A DNA stretch of 64,000 bases, taken from assembly GCA_963747105.1 (NCBI GenBank), contig CAVVEC010000002.1, forward strand, positions 682,001 to 746,000, read 5' to 3'. The position numbers and the translations under genes are program-made. Below are positions 38,113-45,900 of the stretch, one piece after another (positions within the stretch are counted from its first letter, which is position 1; each line of letters starts with the position of its first letter). The notes beneath the pieces were generated by a model that saw only the letters and a program-made list of their open reading frames with translations, had not been told where the DNA came from and did not search any database. The stretch comes from CAVVEC01 sp963747105. GTDB taxonomy: Bacteria; Acidobacteriota; Terriglobia; Terriglobales; Acidobacteriaceae.

Positions 38113-39252
38113 ATGGCAAACCGCAAAGCATCCATTTGGCTGTACGTGAAAACCCCCGTTGGATGGCGCTACTGCAAGCCCGTCACAGGGAAGAACAACA
38201 AAATCAAGCCGGGTTGGGCACACGTCAATTCCCACGAAGAGCATCATCCCGACGCGTCGTACTACGTACGCCACCGCGAAGGTTCGAAGACCGTCTGGAC
38301 AAAATACGAGACTCTTTCCACCGCTGTTCGAATGTGCGATGTACAGAAATCGTATCTAGCGGCGAGGGCGAACGGGATTAAGGTTCAGAATGACCCAACA
38401 CCGCTGCTGATGGTTTACGAGATGCCCCGCTTCCTAGAGGAATACCGCCTCGCCAACCGCCCACGTTCGCACGCGTTGATGAAGCAGACGCTTGAGGAGT
38501 TCTACTCTTTTTGCCAAACGAACATCATCTCCCAGATTAAGCGGATCGACCTCCTGCGGTACCGACAGTGGCTCATCGACCGCAAGCGCAAGGACCGTAC
38601 AGCCTCCAACAAAATGCTGCGAGTGGGGCAGTTCTTACGTACTGTGCAGAAGCAAAAACCGGGCGAGGGACTGGTGACCGAACGGGATGGCAAGTACGAG
38701 GAGAAGGAACCCGAAGTCTATACCGAAGACGAACTAAAGGAATTTTTCGAGCATTGCAATCCGTTCCAGTTTGCGGTGTTCAAGACCTATCTGATGTCAG
38801 GTTTGCGCCGAAAGGAATTGGAAAACCTCACTTGGGACTGCATCGACCTTAAGGCGGGCACCTTGCGCGTTGAGGCAAAGGGCGATTTTGTCCCTAAGAC
38901 CTGGCAGCAGCGAACGGTTGAAATTCCCCACGAACTTATTGAAATCCTGAAGCCGCTGCCGCGCACCAGTCGCTATGTGTTCCCGACCAGCACGGGGCAT
39001 CGCTGGGTTCATTCATGGGATGACTGTCAAGTGATCGCAGCCGCAGCCAAGATCGCGAACGCCTACGTCCACAAATTTCGCGGGACGTGCGCAACGCGAC
39101 TCCTTCATGGCGGAATGGACCTCAAGACAGTACAAAGGCTGATGGGCTGGAAGTCTTTGGAGTCGGCGATGAGGTATCTAGCGAAGGCGCAGTCCGACGT
39201 CGTAAGGGCGAAGGTCTACCGCACACCCTTTCCTGACTTCCGACCCACGTAA
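38113..39252 (+). CDS. int: Tyrosine recombinase/phage-type integrase
   Basis: 379 aa. The N-terminal arm-binding region includes a segment beginning AVRMCDVQKSYLAARANG. A SAM-like core-binding domain is at ~100-185 and the catalytic domain at ~205-365. Catalytic set: Arg in SGLRRKELENLTW, HKFRGTCATRLL (HxxR), the W of MGWKSLES replacing the usual LGH, and the nucleophile Tyr in SAMRYLAKA. It is next to the tRNA-fMet fragment, so it probably integrated an island there. The IS66 insertion 9 bp upstream has removed its native leader, so expression is doubtful. The last ~12 residues appear to come from joined host sequence. Confidence 0.9.
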   Translation: MANRKASIWLYVKTPVGWRYCKPVTGKNNKIKPGWAHVNSHEEHHPDASYYVRHREGSKTVWTKYETLSTAVRMCDVQKSYLAARANGIKVQNDPTPLLMVYEMPRFLEEYRLANRPRSHALMKQTLEEFYSFCQTNIISQIKRIDLLRYRQWLIDRKRKDRTASNKMLRVGQFLRTVQKQKPGEGLVTERDGKYEEKEPEVYTEDELKEFFEHCNPFQFAVFKTYLMSGLRRKELENLTWDCIDLKAGTLRVEAKGDFVPKTWQQRTVEIPHELIEILKPLPRTSRYVFPTSTGHRWVHSWDDCQVIAAAAKIANAYVHKFRGTCATRLLHGGMDLKTVQRLMGWKSLESAMRYLAKAQSDVVRAKVYRTPFPDFRPT

Positions 39253-39407
39253 GTCAGGATGCCGAAGCCCGGAAGCCAGCCCGCGAACAAACTGGTGATC
39301 CGGTTCGTAAGGATGATGTTGATCTTTGCCAGCCATCGCTTGCGAAACCGCATCATGAGAACGCCTGAAGCGGCGATGGCGATGATTATGATGGCTCCGA
39401 CGCTCAT
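39216..39407 (-). pseudogene. Truncated deazaflavin-dependent nitroreductase-like gene (N-terminal part)
   Basis: The minus strand encodes a short helix, then ITSLFAGWLPGFGILTYVGRKSGKG, where GFGIL...GRKSGKG matches the N-terminal motif of DUF385/F420-dependent nitroreductase-family proteins. The frame then ends VR-stop instead of continuing YRTPV. It overlaps the 3' end of the integrase on the opposite strand by 37 bp. I infer the gene was cut at about 39222 by the rearrangement that brought the integrase. Confidence 0.55.
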
Positions 39408-39443
39408 GGGGTCGCTAGTCCTTCGGTTCTCTAGCTCCCAACC

Positions 39444-39812
39444 CTATGCGACCACGGCGGACGCTTTCACGACTGATTGCTTCGCTGGAGCCAGTGCGAT
39501 CAGCACAACACCGACAACTGCGAACACAACCACTCCCGCGAGTTCTCGGCGCTCGATCACATTCCGGTATTCCTGCGCAGCCATTACCCCAGCATGCGCA
39601 AGATTTGCCCATCCGCCAAAGGCGATCAGGCTGCGGTTCGCGGCTGGGTCACGCACCGCCAGCAGCAAGAAAATTCCGAGTGTGACATAAATGCTCATTA
39701 TCATTGGCACCGCAGGTTCTCGCGAGAAAAACATGGTCAGCGGAATTACTCCCGCTGTAAACAGCAAGCCCACCACAACCAATACAACTTTCAGCGCACG
39801 GTCTCGACGCAT
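39444..39812 (-). CDS. DUF6632-like four-helix membrane protein
   Basis: 122 aa. Four membrane helices: ALKVVLVVVGLLFTAGVIPL, MIMSIYVTLGIFLLLAV, SLIAFGGWANLAHAGVMAAQ and LAGVVVFAVVGVVLIAL. ATG 39812 has GGAGGACACC directly upstream. The pattern RDPAANRSLIAFGGWANLAHAGVM recurs in DUF6632-type proteins of unknown function. It ends about 36 bp before the truncated nitroreductase and shares orientation with the next two genes. Confidence 0.75.
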   Translation of the reverse strand: MRRDRALKVVLVVVGLLFTAGVIPLTMFFSREPAVPMIMSIYVTLGIFLLLAVRDPAANRSLIAFGGWANLAHAGVMAAQEYRNVIERRELAGVVVFAVVGVVLIALAPAKQSVVKASAVVA

Positions 39813-39845
39813 GGTGTCCTCCTTTCGCGATTGCAACTACTCCTA

Positions 39846-40322
39846 TCAAGGCGAAATCCGTCTCGCCTTCGGCTTGTGCTTCGACTTGGCACGAACCTTG
39901 CCCTCGGACGCTAGCACATCAGAAAGCTCGTAGGCTTCCCGAAGCCAGTCAGTAATCGGTGCCTCGACTTGATCGCGGTGCTTGATGTGAATGATGTGAT
40001 ACACCTTGGACTTCGATGCGGGGTCGCTTCGTCGGACTTGTGGAGCCTTCAGCGTGCGACCGAGGAAAACGCAGAGTTCGAGAAAATTCCGCTTGGGACG
40101 CACGAAGAAGTAGCAGGACTTGCGCGAGAACATGATCGCCTTGTGCGAAGCGTAAATCCGTTGATCGCCGAAGGAGACGGCTGTCTCGCGCAGCCGTTCC
40201 CAAGCGTCCCGCAGATCGTCGGAGAGTTCCCTCGTAAGAGCCGCTTCAGTGGTCGTCCAACAGTCGTGCTCTTCTCCGTCCTCGATCCATTGTTTGCAGT
40301 GGTAGCACTCTCGACCGGGCAT
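39846..40322 (-). CDS. DUF5655-like protein with N-terminal Cys pair
   Basis: 158 aa, soluble. The N-terminus CYHCKQWIEDGEEHDC looks like a small zinc-binding knuckle. The rest (RLRETAVSFGDQRIYASHK, YFFVRPKRNFLELCVFLG, HRDQVEAPITDWLREAYELS) fits DUF5655, a predicted nucleic-acid-associated domain, ending in a basic tail. Function unknown. It is 33 bp upstream of the DUF6632 gene, so the two may form an operon. Confidence 0.75.
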   Translation of the reverse strand: MPGRECYHCKQWIEDGEEHDCWTTTEAALTRELSDDLRDAWERLRETAVSFGDQRIYASHKAIMFSRKSCYFFVRPKRNFLELCVFLGRTLKAPQVRRSDPASKSKVYHIIHIKHRDQVEAPITDWLREAYELSDVLASEGKVRAKSKHKPKARRISP

Positions 40323-40454
40323 ACCTCAGAATTGTACTGGCGATTGTCGAGGAACTGGCACTGCTGTGTCTGCTCGCCGCACATGCATACTTATCGGCAA
40401 GACCTTTCGACGCCTTGTTTTCGTAGTGCAGTGACTACATGGTAGCGTGGGCAG

Positions 40455-40532
40455 CTATTGCAGCTTCGCGTCCTCAGCTTTGGCTTGCTTCAGAATGGGG
40501 ATGTTGGGGTCGGCGTCTTTCCAGAGGTTCGT
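40455..40532 (-). pseudogene. C-terminal scrap of a TPR/serine-threonine kinase gene
   Basis: Minus-strand translation LWKDADPNIPILKQAKAE then DAKLQ-stop matches the usual last residues of acidobacterial TPR and kinase-TPR proteins (LWKDADPDIPILKQAKAEYAKLQ-like). No upstream coding part survives. A similar scrap lies at 41233. Confidence 0.55.
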
Positions 40533-40562
40533 TGGGAAATGACTCCATGGTGGACGCCCTCG

Positions 40563-41072
40563 TTAAGCCGTTTTTAGCAGAGTCCAAATCCAGCCGATGA
40601 AGGTTAGCACGAGGAAAGGGTATGCGAAAAAGGGAAGTGGCGAGGAGGTAGGCAACACCTGTTTGCCCCAAAATATGCTGGCTGCGGTGATCGCAAAGAG
40701 AATCGAACCAATAATGCCTACCACGCGAACCCAGACAGCGAATTCTTTCGGCACACTTGTGAGCAGAAGGGCTGCACACCATAACGCCGTGCCCGCAGCG
40801 AAGGAAGGAACGCTTCCTTCGGCAGTTGTCGCATTCCCGGTGAGCATGACACTCGACGCGCACGCGAATACGAGAAATCCGGCGGCGACAATATCATTTC
40901 CCTTCCTGAAGAAATGTAGTGCGAGTAGTGCTGTGGCAACTATCAAGCCAACACCGTCAATCGCCCACAAAGCGGCTTGGAGATTACGTGCAGCGACGAA
41001 TGTCCCTGCCATTCCGAAGACCCCGCCAAGTGCAAGACCAATCACAGCCACAATGTTCGCGGACTTTTTCAT
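40563..41072 (-). CDS. Hypothetical six-helix membrane protein
   Basis: 169 aa, about six predicted membrane helices from ANIVAVIGLALGGVFGMAG to FLVLTFIGWIWTLL. I do not recognise a family. ATG 41072 has a GGAG-like site (reverse of CTCC at ~41080) upstream. It is flanked by gene scraps on both sides, suggesting a small surviving gene in a decaying region. Confidence 0.65.
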   Translation of the reverse strand: MKKSANIVAVIGLALGGVFGMAGTFVAARNLQAALWAIDGVGLIVATALLALHFFRKGNDIVAAGFLVFACASSVMLTGNATTAEGSVPSFAAGTALWCAALLLTSVPKEFAVWVRVVGIIGSILFAITAASIFWGKQVLPTSSPLPFFAYPFLVLTFIGWIWTLLKTA

Positions 41073-41232
41073 ATTGGAGGGCTATCATATACCACACGCA
41101 GACCCAGCACCTTGCGGAATTGGTCAAAATCAGAATCCGCATCGGTTCAGCTAATTCGCTGTAATCCGCCTTCCTTACAACCCGCTGGTCAAAAATGGCT
41201 TCGCCGCCCATAGCAGCATTTGATGCGAGTCG

Positions 41233-41280
41233 CTATTGCAGATTCGCGTACTCGGCTTTGGCTTCAGGATTTTGGAACAG
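41233..41280 (-). pseudogene. Second C-terminal scrap of a TPR/kinase-like gene
   Basis: Minus-strand LFQNPEAKAEYANLQ-stop, again the AKAEYAxLQ end of acidobacterial TPR proteins. Too short to be a gene; listed because two such scraps occur within 0.8 kb. Confidence 0.4.
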
Positions 41281-41362
41281 ACCTTTTCGGAAGGCTCGGA
41301 GCGATTCAAACGTGGTAACGAATAGAGTAGAATTTTGCGCCAGTTCTCCCGGAGGGAAAACA

Positions 41363-41788
41363 ATGCGCCGTTATCACCACATCGGGATTCCCACTAACGA
41401 ATCGAAGGCCGGGGAGACCCACTTGAAACACCTGAAAGTCTTCGTCGTCAGTCACCAGAAAAGCGAATTTGGCGTGGAATGGATGCGCTTCGAGGCAGAT
41501 GCGGCGGTTCCCGATCTTGTCCGGCGAGTGGCGCACGTCGCGTTCGAAGTGACCGACCTCTCTTCCGAGCTTGCTGGGCGCGAAATCCTGATTCCTCCGA
41601 ACAGCCCATCCGACGGTGTCCGTGTCGCATTCATTGTCGAAAACGGTGCGCCCATCGAACTGCTCGAATTTACCGACCCCAAACATCCAGCCCGCCATAG
41701 AGATTTCCGGCCGCATCCAAGGTCAGGCTACCGATCGGACCAGCTCCATCTTTGCCTCCTTGGAAGTTATACAGCACCTTGTACCTAG
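41363..41788 (+). CDS. VOC/glyoxalase-like protein, 3' end possibly altered
   Basis: 141 aa from ATG 41363, with CGGAGGG at 41350-41356. A family-like fold is visible: MRRYHHIGIPTNE, HVAFEVTDLSSELAGREIL and the final strand VAFIVENGAPIELLEFTDP. After KHPA (~41690) the frame runs into DNA antisense to a truncated GloVer gene, so the last ~30 residues are probably foreign. Metal ligands: His in the first strand (HHIG), His in HVAFEV and Glu in IELLEF fit VOC chemistry. Substrate unknown. Confidence 0.7.
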   Translation: MRRYHHIGIPTNESKAGETHLKHLKVFVVSHQKSEFGVEWMRFEADAAVPDLVRRVAHVAFEVTDLSSELAGREILIPPNSPSDGVRVAFIVENGAPIELLEFTDPKHPARHRDFRPHPRSGYRSDQLHLCLLGSYTAPCT

Positions 41789-41879
41789 GTTTGGCCCAAG
41801 CCCCGGCAGGCATCAAAGCCAAAGTCGTTACCAGAATCGCGAAAACCACCGTTGCTCTCGTGCAGGATTTCCATCGCAT
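41670..41879 (-). pseudogene. Truncated GloVer repeat protein (signal peptide plus first repeat)
   Basis: From ATG 41879: signal peptide (ATVVFAILVTTLALMPAGAWA), then KPRYKVLYNFQGGKDGAGP and DAAGNLYGG, the first blade of a GloVer protein. The frame then ends within a few residues (LDVWGR-stop). The break coincides with the 3' end of the VOC-like gene at ~41690, so the two were joined by deletion. Confidence 0.75.
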
Positions 41880-42050
41880 GATCGTTACCTCACTTCGGCG
41901 TGGCCGGGGAAAAGGGAGGGAGTTACTGCCAAATCTGCCAGCAGAGCGGAATTGTACCACGGAAGGCCGGGCCTCCAGCAGTCTTGTGACACGCGCAGAC
42001 GCGGCATGGCGAGTGCCTTAACGGCCCGTCCTCGAAAGTCGGCCCGCAGG

Positions 42051-43319
42051 CTAGGGTGTGATCTTGAACACCACGCCGCAGCCGGGTATTCCGTTGATCT
42101 TACAGTTGATGTCACCGCCTTGCAGGGCCACCCCATAGAGGCTGCCCGAATGATCCACAATTAGGCCCACCTCCGGTAGCGCACCGTCGGTACCGTCACT
42201 GAAGCTGTGGAGCACCGTCTCCTTCCCGGTTGTATCCAGTTTGAACGCTACTCCACACGTGTTCCCGTTGCAGTTGCGATCGGTTCCTCCCTCGTCCGTC
42301 GTGCCGTACAAGTTTCCATTGCTGTCGCGTACCAACGGTCCGCCTCCAGGATATTGCCCATCGGCGCAGTTCGAGAGGGAGCAGAAACTGTAAAGCACAG
42401 TCTCCCCGTTAGCGGACAGCTCGAAAACCACCCCACACCCGCTGCCGCCTCCACAATCCATGTTGCCGCCATACCCGGTCGTCCCGTAAAGATTTCCGTC
42501 GGCACCAAGAAGCAGTATCGAGTCGGGATGTGACCCGTCATCGGACCCAATGAACGCGTGCAGTACCGTGAAATTACCCACTGTGTCCAGTTCGAAAATC
42601 TCACCGTCACCACCGCTGCAGTTATAGCCACCGCTCTCCGCTGCCCCATATAGGTTACCGGCAGAGTCCAGAATCACTCCTACGGGAATGCATCCGTCGG
42701 AACCGGTGAAGCTATGCAGTATGGTCTCATTTCCATTTTTGTCCACCTTGAAAACCGTCCCAGCCGCAGAAGGGCCCCCGAGTTCGGTAGTGCCGTACAA
42801 ATTACCCGCCGCGTCTTCGACCACAGGCGAATCCGGGTACACCCCGTCTGGCATCCCCGTGAATTTGTACAACACCGTTTCCTTTCCCGTCTTGTCCAGC
42901 TTGAACACCGTGCCACAACCAAGTGAATTGTTCTTGCATGTCATATCGCCGCCCAGTTCGGTGGTCCCATAAAGATTTCCTGAGCCGTCCCACATGAGTC
43001 CTGCATAGGGATTCATCCCATCCTTGCCGTTGAACGTGTGCAGCCACACCTGCTTGCCGCTCTTATCCAGCTTGAAGGCAGTGCCGCAGGGGTAGCCGTT
43101 GCACATCCCGTGACCGCCGCCTGCCGTGGTCCCGTACAAGTTTCCCAAAGCGTCCCTTACCAACACTCCAGCCGGCCCGTAGCCGTTGGACTTGTGAAAC
43201 GTGTGCAGCACCTTGAACGTCTGCGCTCGCGCCGGTTGCGCCGCAACACCTGCAACCACAAGCCAGAGCGCGACTACCGAAACCGCTGTCTTTGGGAAGC
43301 ACATTCTCGAATTCATCAT
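42051..43319 (-). CDS. GloVer tandem-repeat secreted protein, seven repeats
   Basis: 422 aa from ATG 43319 (ATG 43316 equally possible). Signal peptide ends at QPARAQ. Seven repeats follow, each with a NLYGTTxxGG core (AGGG, ELGG, ELGG, ESGG, GYGG, DEGG, LQGG) and a G-x-VFKLDKTGKETVLYSF second half, consistent with a seven-bladed propeller of the TIGR03803 type. Cys pairs (MCNGYPCGTAF, NSLGCGTVF, GCGVVF) suggest disulfides outside the cytoplasm. It lies 20 bp downstream of the first GWAR-family gene and is the last gene of a four-gene operon. Confidence 0.87.
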   Translation of the reverse strand: MMNSRMCFPKTAVSVVALWLVVAGVAAQPARAQTFKVLHTFHKSNGYGPAGVLVRDALGNLYGTTAGGGHGMCNGYPCGTAFKLDKSGKQVWLHTFNGKDGMNPYAGLMWDGSGNLYGTTELGGDMTCKNNSLGCGTVFKLDKTGKETVLYKFTGMPDGVYPDSPVVEDAAGNLYGTTELGGPSAAGTVFKVDKNGNETILHSFTGSDGCIPVGVILDSAGNLYGAAESGGYNCSGGDGEIFELDTVGNFTVLHAFIGSDDGSHPDSILLLGADGNLYGTTGYGGNMDCGGGSGCGVVFELSANGETVLYSFCSLSNCADGQYPGGGPLVRDSNGNLYGTTDEGGTDRNCNGNTCGVAFKLDTTGKETVLHSFSDGTDGALPEVGLIVDHSGSLYGVALQGGDINCKINGIPGCGVVFKITP

Positions 43320-43339
43320 CTGAGCACCGCTCCAACGTC

Positions 43340-44038
43340 TTATTTCTGTCTCCAAGTGTGTAGCCCGTTCGCTCCCGCTGCTAGGGCTCCGAGAGTGGCA
43401 GGTTCGAGGGTGATGACATCCGGTCCCTTGGTCTTGCCCGTAATGATTGATTTGCCGGGGATAGTTTCGTAGGCATAGCCCAGCAATTCAGCAGCGAGCC
43501 AGTTAATCCAGAGCTTGACGTTAAGGCGGGCCCAGCCATAGTGGACCTTGCCATGAATGTGGAATTTCAAGCCCAGATAGCCACGGCGGACGTTGTCCCA
43601 CGAACCGAGAGTTTGTGTGTGACAAAAACTGGTGTCTGTGTGGGTGCAGGTTCGACGACGGTAAAGCATCTTTTGACGTGATGTCTTAAATTGCATCTCC
43701 GGGCCGATCACGGTGCCAGAACGCAGGACACGAGCGTGGCCCGCGACGCCATTCCGCCCCTCCGGCGTAATCGTCAAACTATCTATAAAAATACTGCCGA
43801 CGCTATTAGAGTATCCAGTGTTGAGGAACTTGAAGCCGTTACTGCCCTCCGGGTAGAACTTGAGATTGTAGTGGTCCCCGTTCGGTCCGAGATAGACATG
43901 TGTGGGCGTATACACAATTTTGGCTTCGGCTGGTGGGATCAACGCCAACACGCTCACTCCCGCCGCACTTGCCGCGAGAGCATATCCGCTCAGCCGATGC
44001 TCCAAAGAAGTAGACGAAGACTTGGCTCGTCGTTTCAT
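43340..44038 (-). CDS. GWAR-family secreted protein, copy 1
   Basis: 232 aa. First member of the array family (GWAR is my label). Common plan: an Arg/Lys-rich start; signal region LEHRLSGYALAASAAGVSVL ending PPAEAK; then IVYTPTH; a variable middle; YLGLKFHIHGKVHYGWARLNV; GYAYETIPGKSIITGKT; tail DVITLEPATLGALAAGA then WRQK. Here the usual DLNHDG loop is replaced by LKFYPEGSNG, and a Cys-containing RRTCTHTDTSFC insert is unique. The tail resembles PEP-CTERM sorting signals but is less hydrophobic. ATG 44038 overlaps copy 2's stop by 4 bp. Function unknown; probably surface-exposed. Confidence 0.85.
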   Translation of the reverse strand: MKRRAKSSSTSLEHRLSGYALAASAAGVSVLALIPPAEAKIVYTPTHVYLGPNGDHYNLKFYPEGSNGFKFLNTGYSNSVGSIFIDSLTITPEGRNGVAGHARVLRSGTVIGPEMQFKTSRQKMLYRRRTCTHTDTSFCHTQTLGSWDNVRRGYLGLKFHIHGKVHYGWARLNVKLWINWLAAELLGYAYETIPGKSIITGKTKGPDVITLEPATLGALAAGANGLHTWRQK

Positions 44039-44751
44039 TTCGTCTCCTTCGCCCTCCACGCCGGAATCGTAGATGCGCCGCGTGCTAGGTGACCAAGGCT
44101 TGCTGGTTCGAGCGTGATGACATCCTTCCCGTGAGTCTTTCCAGCAATGATCGGCTTGTTCGGGATGGTTTCGTAGGCGTAGCCGGTCAGCGTTGCAGTG
44201 ATGTAGTAGCCGTCCACCACCTTGACGCGTAACCGCGCCCATCCGTAGTGACTCCGCCCCTTAATATTGAACTTCAATCCGAGATAGCGACCTTTTGCAC
44301 CACCCCAGAAGCCACGGTCCATGCTGTAGTACTTGCGGATAGCCAAAACCATCAGACCGTTGTAACCACGAGAGCGGAAGTTGGAAGGCGCAATCGTTGT
44401 TCCAGAATTGAGCGCTAGAGCCAATGTGGAAGAGCTGTGTACACTAACCTCCACGGCGTTACCTCCGCCGGATGGAGACACCAATAGCTTCTCACCGACA
44501 AGTTCAGTGCTACTGAATGCTGACCAATAAAACGTGAAGTCAATGGTGCGGTCATGGTTAAGGTCAAGGTGAAACAGTCTCAAACCCTCGCTCCCAATCT
44601 TGACGTTTGCAGGCCTATAAATAATCTTCGCCTCGCTCGGTTGGGTCAACGCGAGGATTCCCACTCCAGCTGCACTTGCAGCCAACGCATATGAGTTCAG
44701 CCGCTGGTGTAGGGAATCGGAAATTCGAGAAGGCGTCCGTGTATGTCGCAT
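44035..44751 (-). CDS. GWAR-family secreted protein, copy 2
   Basis: 238 aa from ATG 44751. Signal region LHQRLNSYALAASAAGVGIL ending QPSEAK. The calcium-loop-like site is degenerate (LDLNHDRTIDF). Middle segment unique, with Ser-rich strands and no Cys. Conserved module YLGLKFNIKGRSHYGWARLRV and NKPIIAGKTHGKDVITLEPASLG; tail ends AWRAKETK. Stop codon overlaps copy 1's ATG (ATGA), so the two are likely translationally coupled; copy 3 ends 28 bp upstream. Confidence 0.85.
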   Translation of the reverse strand: MRHTRTPSRISDSLHQRLNSYALAASAAGVGILALTQPSEAKIIYRPANVKIGSEGLRLFHLDLNHDRTIDFTFYWSAFSSTELVGEKLLVSPSGGGNAVEVSVHSSSTLALALNSGTTIAPSNFRSRGYNGLMVLAIRKYYSMDRGFWGGAKGRYLGLKFNIKGRSHYGWARLRVKVVDGYYITATLTGYAYETIPNKPIIAGKTHGKDVITLEPASLGHLARGASTIPAWRAKETK

Positions 44752-44779
44752 GTGTTCCTCTCCATCGCTCAGCGAATCG

Positions 44780-45565
44780 CTATTTTCGTGCATTCCTCTT
44801 GCGAGACATCGCATAGCTCAATGAACCCCGAGCCAAGTCCCCAAGACTGCCTGCCTCGACCGTGATTACATCCGGACCTTTGGTTTTTCCTGCGATGATG
44901 GGCTTGTTCGGAATGGTCTCGTAGGCGTAGCCACCGAGAGTCGCATACTTGTTCGTGTTCCACGCATCAGCGTAGGTAATGACCCGTGCCCAGCCGTAGT
45001 GAACATTTTCTCGAATGAAAAACCTCAGACCGAGATACGCCGCAACTCCGTGCGCCCATGGCCCAGACGAAAAAGTGTGACTTGTTCGGTCCCAAGTGAA
45101 CATTCCACCTTCGCCCTGTTGAAAGTGGCTATTCGATTCAATTACTGCACCGTAGGAGAGCGCTGCTGCCCAGAGTCGCCGCGAGGTTGACGTTCTCAAG
45201 ATTTCATTACCGCTATTCTTCGGCTCGATGCCCAGCCCCCCGCCTTCTCCACCCCCGCCGCAACGGAGGATAAAGTCAGTTCGCCGATGCCGGTGCAAGT
45301 CGAGCTTAAGTGAGCCACTGCAGCCGGAATAGGTCCTGTGGTTACAGGGAAGGCGCTTGTGAACAGGGGTGTAGACAATCCTTGCCTCAGCTGGTTCCGA
45401 GAAAACAAACAAACTCGCAAGCCCTGCACCCATGGGAAAGGCATATTCAGCGGGCTGCGCCAACGCCAATATTCCCACCCCCGCCGCGCTCGCCGCCAGC
45501 GCATACGAGTTGAGCCGCTGATGCAGTGATTCGGAAATTCGAGAGGGTGTCCGGGGACGTTGCAT
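44780..45565 (-). CDS. GWAR-family secreted protein, copy 3 (extended signal region)
   Basis: 261 aa from ATG 45565. Carries a ~22-residue hydrophobic insertion (AFPMGAGLASLFVFSEPAEAR) between the first signal helix and IVYT, so it may have a second helix or a later cleavage site. The DLNHDG loop is mutated to DLHRHRRTDF. The middle has a Gly run (CGGGGEGGGLG). The sorting-like tail is degenerate (DVITVEAGSLGDLARGSLS). First gene of the operon that runs through copies 2 and 1 to the GloVer gene; a 9-bp-stem hairpin lies ~110 bp upstream. Confidence 0.83.
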   Translation of the reverse strand: MQRPRTPSRISESLHQRLNSYALAASAAGVGILALAQPAEYAFPMGAGLASLFVFSEPAEARIVYTPVHKRLPCNHRTYSGCSGSLKLDLHRHRRTDFILRCGGGGEGGGLGIEPKNSGNEILRTSTSRRLWAAALSYGAVIESNSHFQQGEGGMFTWDRTSHTFSSGPWAHGVAAYLGLRFFIRENVHYGWARVITYADAWNTNKYATLGGYAYETIPNKPIIAGKTKGPDVITVEAGSLGDLARGSLSYAMSRKRNARK

Positions 45566-45900
45566 AAGTCCTCCTTCAAGGCGGGCGTGGATCATTGTCG
45601 CCCTCGCCGGGTCGGGTGTCAATCGGGGTCCCCAAAGTGCTCTCATCTGCGCTGGAAGTGAGCCACACAAAGAAAAGAGCCGAACCGGGTCAGGGTTCGG
45701 CTTCCTAAAAAGGAAAGGTTGTCATGAAACACGACCCCTTTTTACATGAGTGTGGCCAGTCTTGTCTGTGACATACATCACGCCCGAACGTTAGCGGCCT
45801 TGGCCACGGCGATGGTTTCCCCGCAGAGTGGGCCGAAAGTCCCCGTTGACTTCGTGGGGCGGAGGGCTAGGATGGTTGGGGTTAAACACGGGAGGCAATC
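45566..45900. promoter_or_regulatory. Divergent promoter region between GWAR copy 3 and a GloVer gene
   Basis: 335 bp, no gene. Holds a hairpin at 45678-45702 (arms AGCCGAACC/GGTTCGGCT) followed in the minus direction by CTTTTCTTT, and a second small hairpin TTCCT-A4-AGGAA next to it. Both outer parts are repeated at 58742-58892, where the central ~190 bp including the hairpins is missing. Promoters for both operons must lie here. Confidence 0.5.
45678..45702 (-). terminator. Hairpin with 9-bp stem and T-rich tail (minus direction)
   Basis: Stem AGCCGAACC / GGTTCGGCT with a 7-base loop, followed on the minus strand by CTTTTCTTT. This has terminator form but sits upstream of GWAR copy 3, so it could be an attenuator in that operon's leader. 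Confidence 0.45.
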
